From: JBDIAG01 sp963835085
Lineage (GTDB): Bacteria; Actinomycetota; Actinomycetes; Actinomycetales; CAWJMD01
DNA length: 64,000 bases
Reading direction: 5' to 3'
Assembly: GCA_963835085.1 (NCBI GenBank)
Contig: CAWIED010000001.1
Span: 992,001-1,056,000 of the forward strand
Below the pieces are notes generated by a model. It ran no database searches and was not told the DNA's origin. It saw nothing but the letters and a program-made list of their open reading frames with translations. Shown here piece by piece: positions 8,720-16,987 of this stretch (within the stretch, counting starts at the first letter, position 1; each line of letters starts with the position of its first letter). The translations under genes were made by a program, and so were the position numbers.

Positions 8720-9589
8720 ATGAGGCGGCTCTCCTGCCTGGCAGCTGCGACAGGGCTGGTGGTCACGAGCTTGGTGGTGGCCGCGCCGGCGCCACCGGCC
8801 TCGGCCCGAATGGCTTCGATCGGGGCGCGGCTCGGGCGGACGACGGTAGACGCGTTCGCCACCACGGCCCGGAAGGGGCACAGCCGAAACTCGCACTCGC
8901 CTAGGGCGAAACCGCTGCCCCCACGTTTGCAGTACGTGGTGCTGCCGGACTGCGGCACCAACGACCCGGCGTCGCAGGTGGCTTCGACCTGCGCAGAGCA
9001 GAGTCTCGGCTGTGCAAGCGGAACGTCGAGAATGAGGGTCTTCGAGGCGCGACTCGGCACGCCTTTGAAGGACGCCTCACTCTGGTCGCGCACCGCCAGT
9101 CGCTGTTTGGACCCGACGCAGGCGCATGTGGGGGAGGTGGTGATCCCTCAACTGACCTCTGCCGAACTGCGCAGACTCCCTGTGCCAGCAGGCACCTCGG
9201 TCATCGAGCCACCCGGTGGCAAAGCCCTGATCAATCTCCCGGTGAACGTCTACGCCACTACCCCCCAGCCGACCACACTGCGTACGACGGTCATGGGTCT
9301 CGACATGGTGATCGCCCTCTACCCGACCTCCTACACGTGGGACTTCGGAGACGGCACGGTGGTGGGGCCTACCTCCGATCCCGGCGGCCCCTACCCCAAT
9401 CTCACCAACTCGCACGTGTACCGGAAGCCAGGCAACTATACAGTCACGATGACTACAACCTACCGTGCCGAATATGCGGTCAACGATGGTGCAGCGCAAC
9501 CGGTCACAGGTCAGAGCGCAGTAAGCAGCCCGGCAAGCCAATTGCGCCTGTACTCAGCCTCCGCGGAGCTCAAAGCGGGCAACGACTGA
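8720..9589 (+). CDS. Secreted PKD-domain protein
   Basis: A 289-residue exported protein. The start is taken as ATG 8720 because it gives a clean Sec signal peptide (MRRLSCLAAATGLVVTSLV then AAPAPPASA, cleavage predicted after the ASA). The open frame runs further upstream, but that part is unlike a signal sequence. A PKD-like beta-sandwich is seen at about residues 195-250: YTWDFGDGT, then SHVYRKPGNYTVTMT. Several cysteines (DCGTND, STCAEQ, LGCASG) probably form disulphides outside the cell. It is likely co-transcribed with the DUF6318 lipoprotein. A ligand is not identifiable. Confidence 0.8.
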   Translation: MRRLSCLAAATGLVVTSLVVAAPAPPASARMASIGARLGRTTVDAFATTARKGHSRNSHSPRAKPLPPRLQYVVLPDCGTNDPASQVASTCAEQSLGCASGTSRMRVFEARLGTPLKDASLWSRTASRCLDPTQAHVGEVVIPQLTSAELRRLPVPAGTSVIEPPGGKALINLPVNVYATTPQPTTLRTTVMGLDMVIALYPTSYTWDFGDGTVVGPTSDPGGPYPNLTNSHVYRKPGNYTVTMTTTYRAEYAVNDGAAQPVTGQSAVSSPASQLRLYSASAELKAGND

Positions 9590-9721
9590 CCCAGGCCGGC
9601 TCGAAATCAACCCATCCATGCTGCAGGAATGCGCTGCCCGCCGGAGGGTCGCGCCGGGCGGCACTATCACGGGCGGGCTGCACCGACCGCGGAGATCACC
9701 CGTGTCAACCGCCGCCCACTC

Positions 9722-10456
9722 TCAGACGCTGCGCAGCACCGCGACGACTCTGCCGAGCACGGTCGCGAACCGTCCGTCGATCGGCTGGTAGGCGTCGTTG
9801 GCCGGCAGGAGCCAGAGGTTTGTCTTGGTGCGCTTGTAGGTCTTGACGGTTGCCTCGCCATCGATCATGGCCGCCACGATCTCGCCGTTCTCTGCGACGT
9901 ACTGTTTGCGGACGACCACCCAGTCTCCGTCGCAGATGGCAGCTCCGACCATGGAATCACCCACCACCTTAAGCAGGAACAACTCGCCTTCGCCCACGAG
10001 CTGGCGGGGGAGTGCGAAGACGTCTTCGACCGCCTGCTGGGCCAGGATGGGGCCCCCGGCAGCGATGCGACCCAGCACGGGCACGTAGGACGGCTCGGGG
10101 TAGAAGTCACGGACGCCCGCCGGGTCTGTACCGGCTTCGTCGGGGTTGACGAGTTCGATCGCCCTGGGGCGGTTGGGGTCGCGCCGCAGATAGCCCTTGC
10201 GCTCCAGGGTGCCCAGCTGGTGCGACACGCTCGATGGGCTGGTAAGGCCGACGGCTTGGCCGATCTCGCGCATGCTTGGCGGATAACCCCGCTTCAGCAC
10301 TGACCGCCGGATGAAGTCGAGCACTCGCCGTTGGCGAACTGTGAGGCCGTCGGGGCGATCGGTGTCGGCGAGCTCGAGAACGTCGGCCTCGGCGTCGGCC
10401 GGCTTGGGGGCGACCGGGCTTGTCGCCGTGGACTTTTCATTGCGGGGCTCAGACAT
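9722..10456 (-). CDS. lexA: SOS repressor LexA
   Basis: Represses DNA-damage genes and cleaves itself when RecA is activated. The 244-residue product has the N-terminal winged helix (LTVRQRRVLDFI, SMREIGQAVGLTSPSSVSHQL), the self-cleavage Ala133-Gly134 bond in RIAAGGPI, and the serine-lysine dyad Ser168 (GDSMVG) and Lys205 (TVKTYKR). The start MSEPRN at 10456 is chosen over one 36 bp upstream because GAAAGG precedes it. A near-consensus SOS box 62 bp upstream implies autoregulation. Confidence 0.97.
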   Translation of the reverse strand: MSEPRNEKSTATSPVAPKPADAEADVLELADTDRPDGLTVRQRRVLDFIRRSVLKRGYPPSMREIGQAVGLTSPSSVSHQLGTLERKGYLRRDPNRPRAIELVNPDEAGTDPAGVRDFYPEPSYVPVLGRIAAGGPILAQQAVEDVFALPRQLVGEGELFLLKVVGDSMVGAAICDGDWVVVRKQYVAENGEIVAAMIDGEATVKTYKRTKTNLWLLPANDAYQPIDGRFATVLGRVVAVLRSV

Positions 10457-10517
10457 CGTCGGGCCTTTCGTCGTGATTGATGCGTTGCCCACACCTTACG
10501 GGCACTCGCGCAATATT

Positions 10518-10533
10518 TCCAACACATGTTCGA
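10518..10533 (-). promoter_or_regulatory. SOS box of lexA
   Basis: On the minus strand the site reads TCGAACATGTGTTGGA. It differs at one position from the actinobacterial LexA consensus TCGAAC-RTRY-GTTCGA. Its inner edge is 62 bp before the lexA start codon, a normal autoregulatory position. Confidence 0.88.
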
Positions 10534-10868
10534 CGTGTGTCGCGAGCGAGTCGGCGTACCGGTCGGCGTGTTCGGCCCGCCTGCCGACCCGCTCAGAGGT
10601 GAATGTCGGTGGTCGATGATCCACTTCGATCCATGTCGCAAAGAACCGCGTTCGAGGTCGATCCGGGGCTGCAATCCCGGGGCGTGCGTCGCCGGTCCTG
10701 CGCCGGCGGCGCGCGGGCTGCCACGGGTCCCGGACGGTGCGTCCACTCCGCGACGGGCGGCCCGGTGTGGCCTCGCCCGAGGCTGCGCTCGGGCGCTGTC
10801 GGGGAGTGGTTTCGGTCAAGGGCTGGACAGGAGCGCCTGGCTCATGCTGTACTCGCACATCTGTTCCC

Positions 10869-10884
10869 ACGAACATTCGTTCGC
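10869..10884 (+). promoter_or_regulatory. SOS box of the LysM protein gene
   Basis: ACGAACATTCGTTCGC contains the perfect core GAAC-ATTC-GTTC. It ends 77 bp before the LysM-protein start codon, which predicts LexA control of that gene. Confidence 0.87.
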
Positions 10885-10960
10885 ATCAGGTGGATCGTAC
10901 GAGCCTCCGAATAGCGACCAGAACGAGAACGGCGAACCGACGAGAACTTAGGAGTCAGCC

Positions 10961-11800
10961 ATGGTGAGACTAATCGGCACCCCAGGCAGTGGCGCCCGCA
11001 GGCAGCCGCGCGGCCCAGCCTCCTCGTCGGGCCTCGGGCAGGTCGTGCGCCGGAGCGCCTTCGGCCAGGGGCGCCCGATCGGGCAGGCTCTGGACAGTCA
11101 CGGGCGACTGGTGCCCTACCCGACGTCCACCCACTGCGAGGTGGTGACCCGGGTGCGTCACCATGCGCCACTGGCACAGACCCCGGCCGAGTCGGGTGCC
11201 CCGGCTGGGCCAGAGCTCACCGTGCCGAGGTGGAGCCCTCTCGTGACGGGACGTGCCGGGTCCGGCCGATTGAAGCCGAGCCGCTTCACGACGGGCGGCC
11301 TCGGGCCAGGCCGGCTCAAGCACGGAGAGTTCGAGTCGGGCAAGGCTGGATCCTGCCGGGGCGAGGGTGTTGAGGCTGGCGCGCGCCAGGACGAGACGGT
11401 TGCCCGCCTCGGCGCCGGGCCAGGGTCGGGCGGAGAGCTGCAACTCCTGAACGGCACCTCCCGCGGCGTGCGCTCTGGCCTGCGGCTGACCCGACGTGGT
11501 CGGCTGGTGCTAACGCTGGGCATGCTCACACTGGTGGTCTGCGCACTGCTGGGTGGGGCCGCCCGGTTGATGCCATCGGCGAGTGCCTCGCAACTGCCCT
11601 CTGCTGTGAAGGTTCCCTCGGCGACGTCTCAGGTCGCTCAGCAGGTCACGGTGCTGCCAGGCCAGACGTTGTGGCAGATCGCTCGCCAGCTCCGTCCCGA
11701 CAGTGACCCGCGTGACGTCATGGTCGCCGTGCGCGAGCTCAATCACCTGCCCGATTCCAGGGTCTACGCGGGACAACAGATCGTGCTCCCGCCGCTGTGA
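10961..11800 (+). CDS. SOS-controlled LysM membrane protein, Rv2719c/ChiZ-DivS-like cell-division inhibitor candidate
   Basis: A 279-residue protein with a long polar Arg/Gly-rich N-terminal part (about 1-175), one membrane segment (about 181-202, LVLTLGMLTLVVCALLGGAA) and a C-terminal LysM domain (VTVLPGQTLWQIARQL, then VYAGQQIVLPPL). The LysM would sit in the cell wall. Position between lexA and nrdR, the SOS box and the architecture match mycobacterial Rv2719c and corynebacterial DivS, which stop septation after DNA damage; equivalence is inferred. TAGGAG precedes ATG 10961. The N-terminal part is longer than I expect for the family and is low-complexity. Confidence 0.8.
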   Translation: MVRLIGTPGSGARRQPRGPASSSGLGQVVRRSAFGQGRPIGQALDSHGRLVPYPTSTHCEVVTRVRHHAPLAQTPAESGAPAGPELTVPRWSPLVTGRAGSGRLKPSRFTTGGLGPGRLKHGEFESGKAGSCRGEGVEAGARQDETVARLGAGPGSGGELQLLNGTSRGVRSGLRLTRRGRLVLTLGMLTLVVCALLGGAARLMPSASASQLPSAVKVPSATSQVAQQVTVLPGQTLWQIARQLRPDSDPRDVMVAVRELNHLPDSRVYAGQQIVLPPL

Positions 11801-11941
11801 CGGGCCCCGTGACCTCTTCGTGACACGCCGAACGGGCCAAACACGCGAACGGGCTTGCGCAACATGTCGGGTTTCTCGTACGTTCTAACCCTAGATCTTG
11901 TAGTCACACCGGTGTAATTACCCACAGGTTGTGGACCGCAG

Positions 11942-12005
11942 TTGTCCACTGGTTGTGGACAAGTCGCTCTGGCGAGCGGCTTGGTGCTCGCAAGGCTGTG
12001 GATAA
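11942..12005. promoter_or_regulatory. Cluster of DnaA-box-like sites upstream of nrdR
   Basis: Two perfect boxes are read on the minus strand: TTGTCCACA (11954-11962) and TTATCCACA (11997-12005). A plus-strand TTGTCCACT (11942-11950, one mismatch) lies beside them, and a weaker GTCCACA sequence lies just upstream. The spacing suggests DnaA input to nrdR/nrdJ transcription. CTAGATCTTGTAG at about 11891-11903 may be an NrdR operator, but I cannot confirm its consensus. Confidence 0.6.
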
Positions 12006-12087
12006 GCCGGTGGAGGATCGAGGGTCGCTCAGGCGGCCCGCAGAAGGTGTCGTCGATGGAAGGCGCGTGAAGGGAGGCTCTCGTCCG

Positions 12088-12576
12088 ATGCATTGCCCGT
12101 TCTGTCGTCATGGCGACTCTCGAGTCGTCGACTCACGCACTGCGGACGACGGCCAGGCCATCCGGCGTCGTCGGCAGTGTCAGGAGTGTGGTCGCAGGTT
12201 CTCTACTGTCGAGACCACAAGCCTCACGGTCGTGAAGCGGTCAGGTGTGGCTGAGCCTTTCAGTCGCGACAAGGTGGTTGCCGGTGTGGCCAAGGCCTGT
12301 CAGGGGCGCCCTGTCGGGCGTGATCAGCTCGCGCTGTTGGCCCAGACGGTCGAAGAACAGATTCGCGCTACCGGTGTAGCCGAGGTTGCCGCTCACGACA
12401 TTGGTGTCGCAGTGCTCGTACCGCTGCGGCAACTCGATGAGGTCGCCTATCTGCGCTTCGCGTCGGTGTACCAGAACTTCGACGGCCTGGAGGATTTCGA
12501 GGCTGCCATCGCTCTGCTGCGCGCAGAGCGGGAGTTGCGGTCGATGTCCGACCTTCCGGCGGTGAGTCCGCCCTGA
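12088..12576 (+). CDS. nrdR: Ribonucleotide reductase repressor NrdR
   Basis: A 162-residue ATP/dATP-sensing repressor of ribonucleotide reductase genes. The N-terminal zinc ribbon has both cysteine pairs (CPFCRHGDSRVVDSR and CQECGRRF), followed by the ATP-cone (VVKRSGVAEPFSRDKVVAGV, and VAYLRFASVYQNFD near the end). The frame is open for 53 codons upstream, but ATG 12088 has AAGGGAGG at proper spacing and gives the canonical MHCPFC start. It precedes nrdJ, its probable target. Confidence 0.97.
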   Translation: MHCPFCRHGDSRVVDSRTADDGQAIRRRRQCQECGRRFSTVETTSLTVVKRSGVAEPFSRDKVVAGVAKACQGRPVGRDQLALLAQTVEEQIRATGVAEVAAHDIGVAVLVPLRQLDEVAYLRFASVYQNFDGLEDFEAAIALLRAERELRSMSDLPAVSPP

Positions 12577-12582
12577 CAAGCT

Positions 12583-12622
12583 CCGGTGGCGGTATCGGAG
12601 GGGAAGCCAATACCGCCACCGG
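12583..12622. terminator. Strong stem-loop between nrdR and nrdJ
   Basis: The 13-bp perfect arms CCGGTGGCGGTAT (12583-12595) and ATACCGCCACCGG (12610-12622) enclose a 14-nt loop, seven bases after the nrdR stop. There is no T-tract, but such tails are often lacking in high-GC actinobacteria. It most likely ends or attenuates nrdR transcription before nrdJ. Confidence 0.7.
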
Positions 12623-12791
12623 TACACCGGGGAATCCTCCTCACGCTGCTCGGCGTTGACCTATGCCGAGCCGCGCATCGGGCGGCCCTGACCGACTCAG
12701 TCACATCAATTGAATCCGAACAAAACGTCAACTTCTGAGAACGCAAGGTCTTCGTGACCGTCGGCTGAGCCGGCCAGATGAGGGGATAGAC

Positions 12792-15668
12792 ATGACGCAG
12801 ACCACCAACGGCAACGCGCGCACCACGAAGGCGCGCAAGGGCCTGAACATCGAGCGCATCTACACAACGGCTGGCCGGCACCCGTACGACGAGGTCACCT
12901 GGGAGCGTCGCGATGTGGTGCAGACCAACTGGAAGAGCGGGGAGACGATCTTCTCCCAGAGCGAGGTGGAGTTCCCCGACTTCTGGAGCGTCAACGCGTC
13001 CACGATCGTCACGACGAAGTACTTCCGGGGGGCGTTGGGCACCCCGCAGCGCGAGCACAGTCTCAAGCAGCTCATCGATCGGGTCGTGAGCACCTACACC
13101 GCGGCGGGTCTCGAACACGGATACTTCGCCTCGCCAGAGGTTGCCGAGATCTTCAACCACGAGCTCACGTGGATGCTGCTGCACCAGGTGTTCTCCTTCA
13201 ACTCCCCGGTGTGGTTCAACGTGGGAACCACGAGCCCGCAGCAGGTCTCGGCGTGCTTCATCCTGGCCGTCGACGACTCGATGGACTCGATCCTCAACTG
13301 GTACCGGGAAGAGGGCCTGATCTTCAAGGGCGGCTCCGGCGCCGGCCTCAACCTCTCCCGGATCCGCTCGTCGAAGGAACTGTTGCGCTCTTCGGGCGGC
13401 ACTGCGTCGGGCCCCGTCTCGTTCATGCGCGGTGCGGATGCGTCGGCGGGCACGATCAAGTCGGGCGGCGCCACGCGCCGCGCGGCCAAGATGGTGGTGC
13501 TCGACGTCGACCACCCCGACATCGTGGAGTTCGTCGAGACCAAGGCCCGCGAAGAGAACAAGATCCGGGTGCTCCGCGATGCCGGGTTCGACATGGACCT
13601 CGGGGGTCGTGACATCACCTCGGTGCAGTATCAGAACGCCAACAACTCTGTGCGAGTCAGCGATGAGTTCATGCGGGCCGTCGAAGACCACGCCAGCTTC
13701 GATCTTCGTGCGCGTCTGGATGGCTCGGTGATCGAGACGATCGACGCCGCTTCCCTGTTCGACAAGATCGCCAAGGCGGCGTGGGAATGCGCCGACCCGG
13801 GTATCCAGTACGACGACACGATCAACGACTGGCACACCACACCCGAGAGTGGCCGGATCACCGCGTCGAACCCGTGCTCGGAGTACATGCACCTCGACAA
13901 CTCCTCGTGCAACCTCGCCTCGCTGAACCTGCTGACCTTCCTGGCCGACGACGGTTCGTTCGACGCCAAGGCTTTCGCCAAGACCGTGGCGCTTGTGATC
14001 ACCGCCATGGACATCTCGATCTGCTTCGCCGACTTCCCAACCGAGGCCATTGGCGACACCACCAGGCGCTTCCGCCAGTTGGGCATTGGCTATGCCAACC
14101 TTGGCGCTCTCCTCATGGCCTCCGGCCTCGCCTACGACAGTGATGGTGGCCGCGCTCTGGCTGCGACCATTACCTCCCTCATGACCGGTACCGCGTATGC
14201 CCGCTCGGCTGAGCTGGCTGGCATCGTCGGCACGTATGAGGGCTTCGAGCGCAACGCCAAGGCGCACGCCCGGGTCATGCGTAAGCACGCAGCGGCCAAC
14301 GACGCCATCCGCACCCTGCACACGGTTGACTCGGCAGTGCACGCCGAGGCCACCGCTGCGTGGGAGCGCTGCCTCGAGGTCGGCGCGATCAATGGCTGGC
14401 GCAACGCGCAAGCCAGCGTGCTGGCACCCACCGGAACCATCGGGTTCATGATGGATTGCGACACCACCGGTATCGAGCCCGACTTCGCGCTGGTGAAGTT
14501 CAAGAAGCTCGTCGGCGGTGGCTCGATGCAGATCGTGAACCAGACGATTCCGCGCGCGCTCACCCGGCTCGGTTACTCCTCGGAAACCGTCGAGGCGATC
14601 GTTGAGTTCATCGCCGAGCATGGTCACGTCGTCGACGCGCCCGGCCTGAAGGCCGAGCACTACGAGGTCTTCGACTGTGCCGTGGGTCAGCGCGCGATCC
14701 GGCCGATGGGACACGTGCGCATGATGGCCGCCGCACAACCCTTCCTGTCGGGTGCCATCTCCAAGACGGTCAACATGCCAGAGACCGCCACGGTCGAGGA
14801 GATAGCCGACATCTACCTGCAGGGTTGGAAGCTCGGCCTGAAGGCCATCGCGATCTATCGCGACAACTGCAAGGTCGGCCAGCCGCTCGGCGACGGCAAG
14901 AAGAAGCAGGCTGCGGCCGCTGCCGAGCCACCCGTCAAGACGGTGGAGGTGCACCGGCCCAAGCGCACGCGCCTGCCGAAGGCACGTCCGTCGATCACCA
15001 CATCGTTCGCGGTCGGTGGTGCCGAGGGCTATATGACGGCTGGCTCCTACCTCGACGGCGGCCTTGGCGAGGTCTTCCTCAAGCTGGGCAAGCAGGGCTC
15101 CACGCTGGCTGGTGTGATGGACGCCTTCTCGATCGCCTTGTCGATCGCTCTGCAGTACGGGGTGCCGCTGGAGACCTACGTGGAGAAGTTCACGAACATG
15201 CGCTTCGAGCCGGCCGGCATGACCGACGACCCCGACGTGCGGATGGCGTCGTCCCTGATGGACTACGTGTTCCGGCGGCTGGCGCTCGACCACCTCGACT
15301 ACGACACGCGCACCGCGTACGGCATCTATACGGCGGCCGAGCGCACACGTCAGGTCGAGACCGGTTCATACCTGCCCGAAGACGACGGCAGCGACGATGC
15401 CGATGCGGCTACCACCCTGCAGCAGTCTGCCCCCACGTCGTCGGCGAGCACGGCGAGCACTGTGCAGGCGAAGTCCAAGGCGTCCGCCGGCACCAGCGCT
15501 CAGGCCAAGGAGGCGCCGGCCGCGGTGCACTCCTCAGCCGAGCTGCTAGAGGTCATCCAGGGTCGGGAGTCCGACGCGCCGATGTGCTTCACCTGCGGAA
15601 CGAAGATGCGTCCGGCGGGTAGCTGCCATGTATGCGAGGGGTGCGGCAGCACCAGCGGCTGCAGCTGA
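12792..15668 (+). CDS. nrdJ: Adenosylcobalamin-dependent (class II) ribonucleoside-diphosphate reductase
   Basis: Makes deoxyribonucleotides with coenzyme B12 and no oxygen requirement. The 958-residue product has the finger-loop region NSSCNLASLNLLTF, the segment GGSGAGLNLSRIRSS, and NPCSEYMHLDN with an active-site cysteine. A Cys-rich C-terminus (MCFTCGTKM, SCHVCEGCGSTSGCS) serves as the reducible tail. The linker before the tail is Ala/Ser/Thr-rich. AGGGGAT precedes ATG 12792. The 215-bp leader contains a hairpin and an A+T-richer promoter-like stretch (about 12700-12745) but no visible cobalamin riboswitch. A frame of over 900 codons also stays open on the opposite strand; I regard it as a high-GC shadow. 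Confidence 0.96.
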   Translation: MTQTTNGNARTTKARKGLNIERIYTTAGRHPYDEVTWERRDVVQTNWKSGETIFSQSEVEFPDFWSVNASTIVTTKYFRGALGTPQREHSLKQLIDRVVSTYTAAGLEHGYFASPEVAEIFNHELTWMLLHQVFSFNSPVWFNVGTTSPQQVSACFILAVDDSMDSILNWYREEGLIFKGGSGAGLNLSRIRSSKELLRSSGGTASGPVSFMRGADASAGTIKSGGATRRAAKMVVLDVDHPDIVEFVETKAREENKIRVLRDAGFDMDLGGRDITSVQYQNANNSVRVSDEFMRAVEDHASFDLRARLDGSVIETIDAASLFDKIAKAAWECADPGIQYDDTINDWHTTPESGRITASNPCSEYMHLDNSSCNLASLNLLTFLADDGSFDAKAFAKTVALVITAMDISICFADFPTEAIGDTTRRFRQLGIGYANLGALLMASGLAYDSDGGRALAATITSLMTGTAYARSAELAGIVGTYEGFERNAKAHARVMRKHAAANDAIRTLHTVDSAVHAEATAAWERCLEVGAINGWRNAQASVLAPTGTIGFMMDCDTTGIEPDFALVKFKKLVGGGSMQIVNQTIPRALTRLGYSSETVEAIVEFIAEHGHVVDAPGLKAEHYEVFDCAVGQRAIRPMGHVRMMAAAQPFLSGAISKTVNMPETATVEEIADIYLQGWKLGLKAIAIYRDNCKVGQPLGDGKKKQAAAAAEPPVKTVEVHRPKRTRLPKARPSITTSFAVGGAEGYMTAGSYLDGGLGEVFLKLGKQGSTLAGVMDAFSIALSIALQYGVPLETYVEKFTNMRFEPAGMTDDPDVRMASSLMDYVFRRLALDHLDYDTRTAYGIYTAAERTRQVETGSYLPEDDGSDDADAATTLQQSAPTSSASTASTVQAKSKASAGTSAQAKEAPAAVHSSAELLEVIQGRESDAPMCFTCGTKMRPAGSCHVCEGCGSTSGCS

Positions 15669-15742
15669 GCATCCGGCGGTACCGTCGTCACGGTCTTCTG
15701 CGGCTGACGACCATGCGATCGTCCTGACGGCATGTAGTGGCA

Positions 15743-15775
15743 GTGGGATCGGCCGCCTTGGGGGGCCGATCCCAC
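15743..15775. terminator. Intrinsic-type hairpin after nrdJ
   Basis: Perfect 12-bp arms GTGGGATCGGCC (15743-15754) and GGCCGATCCCAC (15764-15775) enclose a 9-nt loop, 75 bp after the nrdJ stop. Probable terminator without a T-tract. Confidence 0.75.
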
Positions 15776-15857
15776 GTGCATATCGGGCTGAGGCTCCATC
15801 AATGCGTGGCCTAACAGCCACGAAATCAGGGAGCCAGATCGAGGAGGGGTGCAACAG

Positions 15858-16892
15858 ATGGCCGTCATAGCGAGCGAACTGCGAGCGGCCGCTGAGCTGG
15901 TGTACGCCCACCTGTCGCCGACACCCCAGTACGTCTGGCCGCTGTTGTCGGCCGAGCTCAGGGCAGAGGTCTGGGTCAAGCACGAGAATGCCACTCCCAC
16001 GGGCGCTTTCAAGGTCAGGGGCGGTCTTGTCTATGTCGATCGGCTGCGTAGGGAGCGGCCGGAGGTAACCGGCATCGTCTCGGCCACCCGGGGCAATCAC
16101 GGCCAGTCCCTCGCCTACGCCGGCGTCAAGGCCGGGCTGCGGGTCGTCATCGTCGTGCCCGAACGCAACAGCCCCGACAAGAATTCGGCCATGCGCGCCT
16201 TCGGCGCCGAGGTAGTGGAGCACGGTCGCGACTTCCAGGAAGCTCGGGAGTATGCAGCCGTCGTGGCGCGTACCGAACAGCTCGAGCCGGTTCCGGCCTT
16301 TCATCCCGACCTCGTACTCGGGGTGGCCACCTACGCCGCGGAGCTCTTCGAGGCTGCCGGCGAGCTCGATGCGGTCTACGTTCCCGTGGGCATGGGGTCG
16401 GGAATCTGCGCGCTCATCGCGGTCCGTGATCTGCTTGGTCTACCGACGAAGATCATCGGTGTCGTCAGCAATCGTGCGCCTGCTACGGCACTGTCCTTCG
16501 CGGCCAGAACCGTCGTGAACACCGACACCGCAGACACCTTTGTGGACGGGGTCGCCTGCCGCAGCCCGGAGCCTGCCGCAATCGACATCATCGTGGCCGG
16601 TGCAGCCGAGGTGATCGCCGTAAGCGATGACCTGACCGCCGAAGCGATGCGGGTGATGTTGCGGTGTACCCACCAGCTCGTCGAGCCGGCGGGTGCCATC
16701 GCCCTGGCCGGTGCCATGGCGCACCGCGGTGCCGTCGCGGCAGGAGGTTCGCGCAATACGCCGGCCCTTACTCCGTGGCCATCGCGCGAAGTCGAATCCG
16801 CACGCCAGCAGATCGCGGTCATCGCCACCGGCGGCAACTGCGACGCCGGCCTGCTGCGCACGGTGCTGGAGGGTGCCACGCCTGACCCGTGA
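15858..16892 (+). CDS. PLP-dependent threonine/serine dehydratase
   Basis: A 344-residue fold-type II PLP enzyme expected to deaminate threonine or serine to a 2-oxoacid. The PLP lysine is Lys52 in PTGAFKVRGG. The asparagine loop SATRGNHGQSLAYAG, the phosphate-binding glycine loop PVGMGSGICAL and the C-terminal ATGGNCD are all present. There is no C-terminal ACT regulatory domain, so it is of the catabolic type. GAGGAGGG precedes both a GTG at 15849 and the chosen ATG 15858, which is better spaced. It converges with the PP2C gene. Confidence 0.88.
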   Translation: MAVIASELRAAAELVYAHLSPTPQYVWPLLSAELRAEVWVKHENATPTGAFKVRGGLVYVDRLRRERPEVTGIVSATRGNHGQSLAYAGVKAGLRVVIVVPERNSPDKNSAMRAFGAEVVEHGRDFQEAREYAAVVARTEQLEPVPAFHPDLVLGVATYAAELFEAAGELDAVYVPVGMGSGICALIAVRDLLGLPTKIIGVVSNRAPATALSFAARTVVNTDTADTFVDGVACRSPEPAAIDIIVAGAAEVIAVSDDLTAEAMRVMLRCTHQLVEPAGAIALAGAMAHRGAVAAGGSRNTPALTPWPSREVESARQQIAVIATGGNCDAGLLRTVLEGATPDP

Positions 16893-16987
16893 CTGAAGCC
16901 GAAGATCGAAATCCTGCGGCACTCCTGGCGCGCCTTAAACGACATTGGGCATCGGGCCTGCCGAAGAGACGGGGCCAGGTGCGAGCC

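Larger units (their letters stand above)
10457..10960. promoter_or_regulatory. Divergent lexA / LysM-protein control region
   Basis: This 504-bp spacer holds one SOS box near each gene (10518-10533 and 10869-10884). The 335 bp between the boxes carries no gene I can support. A GAAC-CGC-GTTC stretch near 10645 has a three-base spacer and is not counted as an SOS box. Confidence 0.7.

Noticed and set aside
10643..10660. Third SOS box (GAAC-CGC-GTTC) between lexA and the LysM gene
   Set aside because: The spacer is three bases rather than four, which does not fit the LexA dimer spacing.
12577..12791. Cobalamin riboswitch before nrdJ
   Set aside because: No B12-box-like sequence is visible; only a simple long stem-loop is present.
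12447..15293. Reading frame of over 900 codons on the minus strand opposite nrdJ
   Set aside because: It mirrors the third-position GC bias of nrdJ, has no family motif, and nrdJ is unmistakable on the plus strand.
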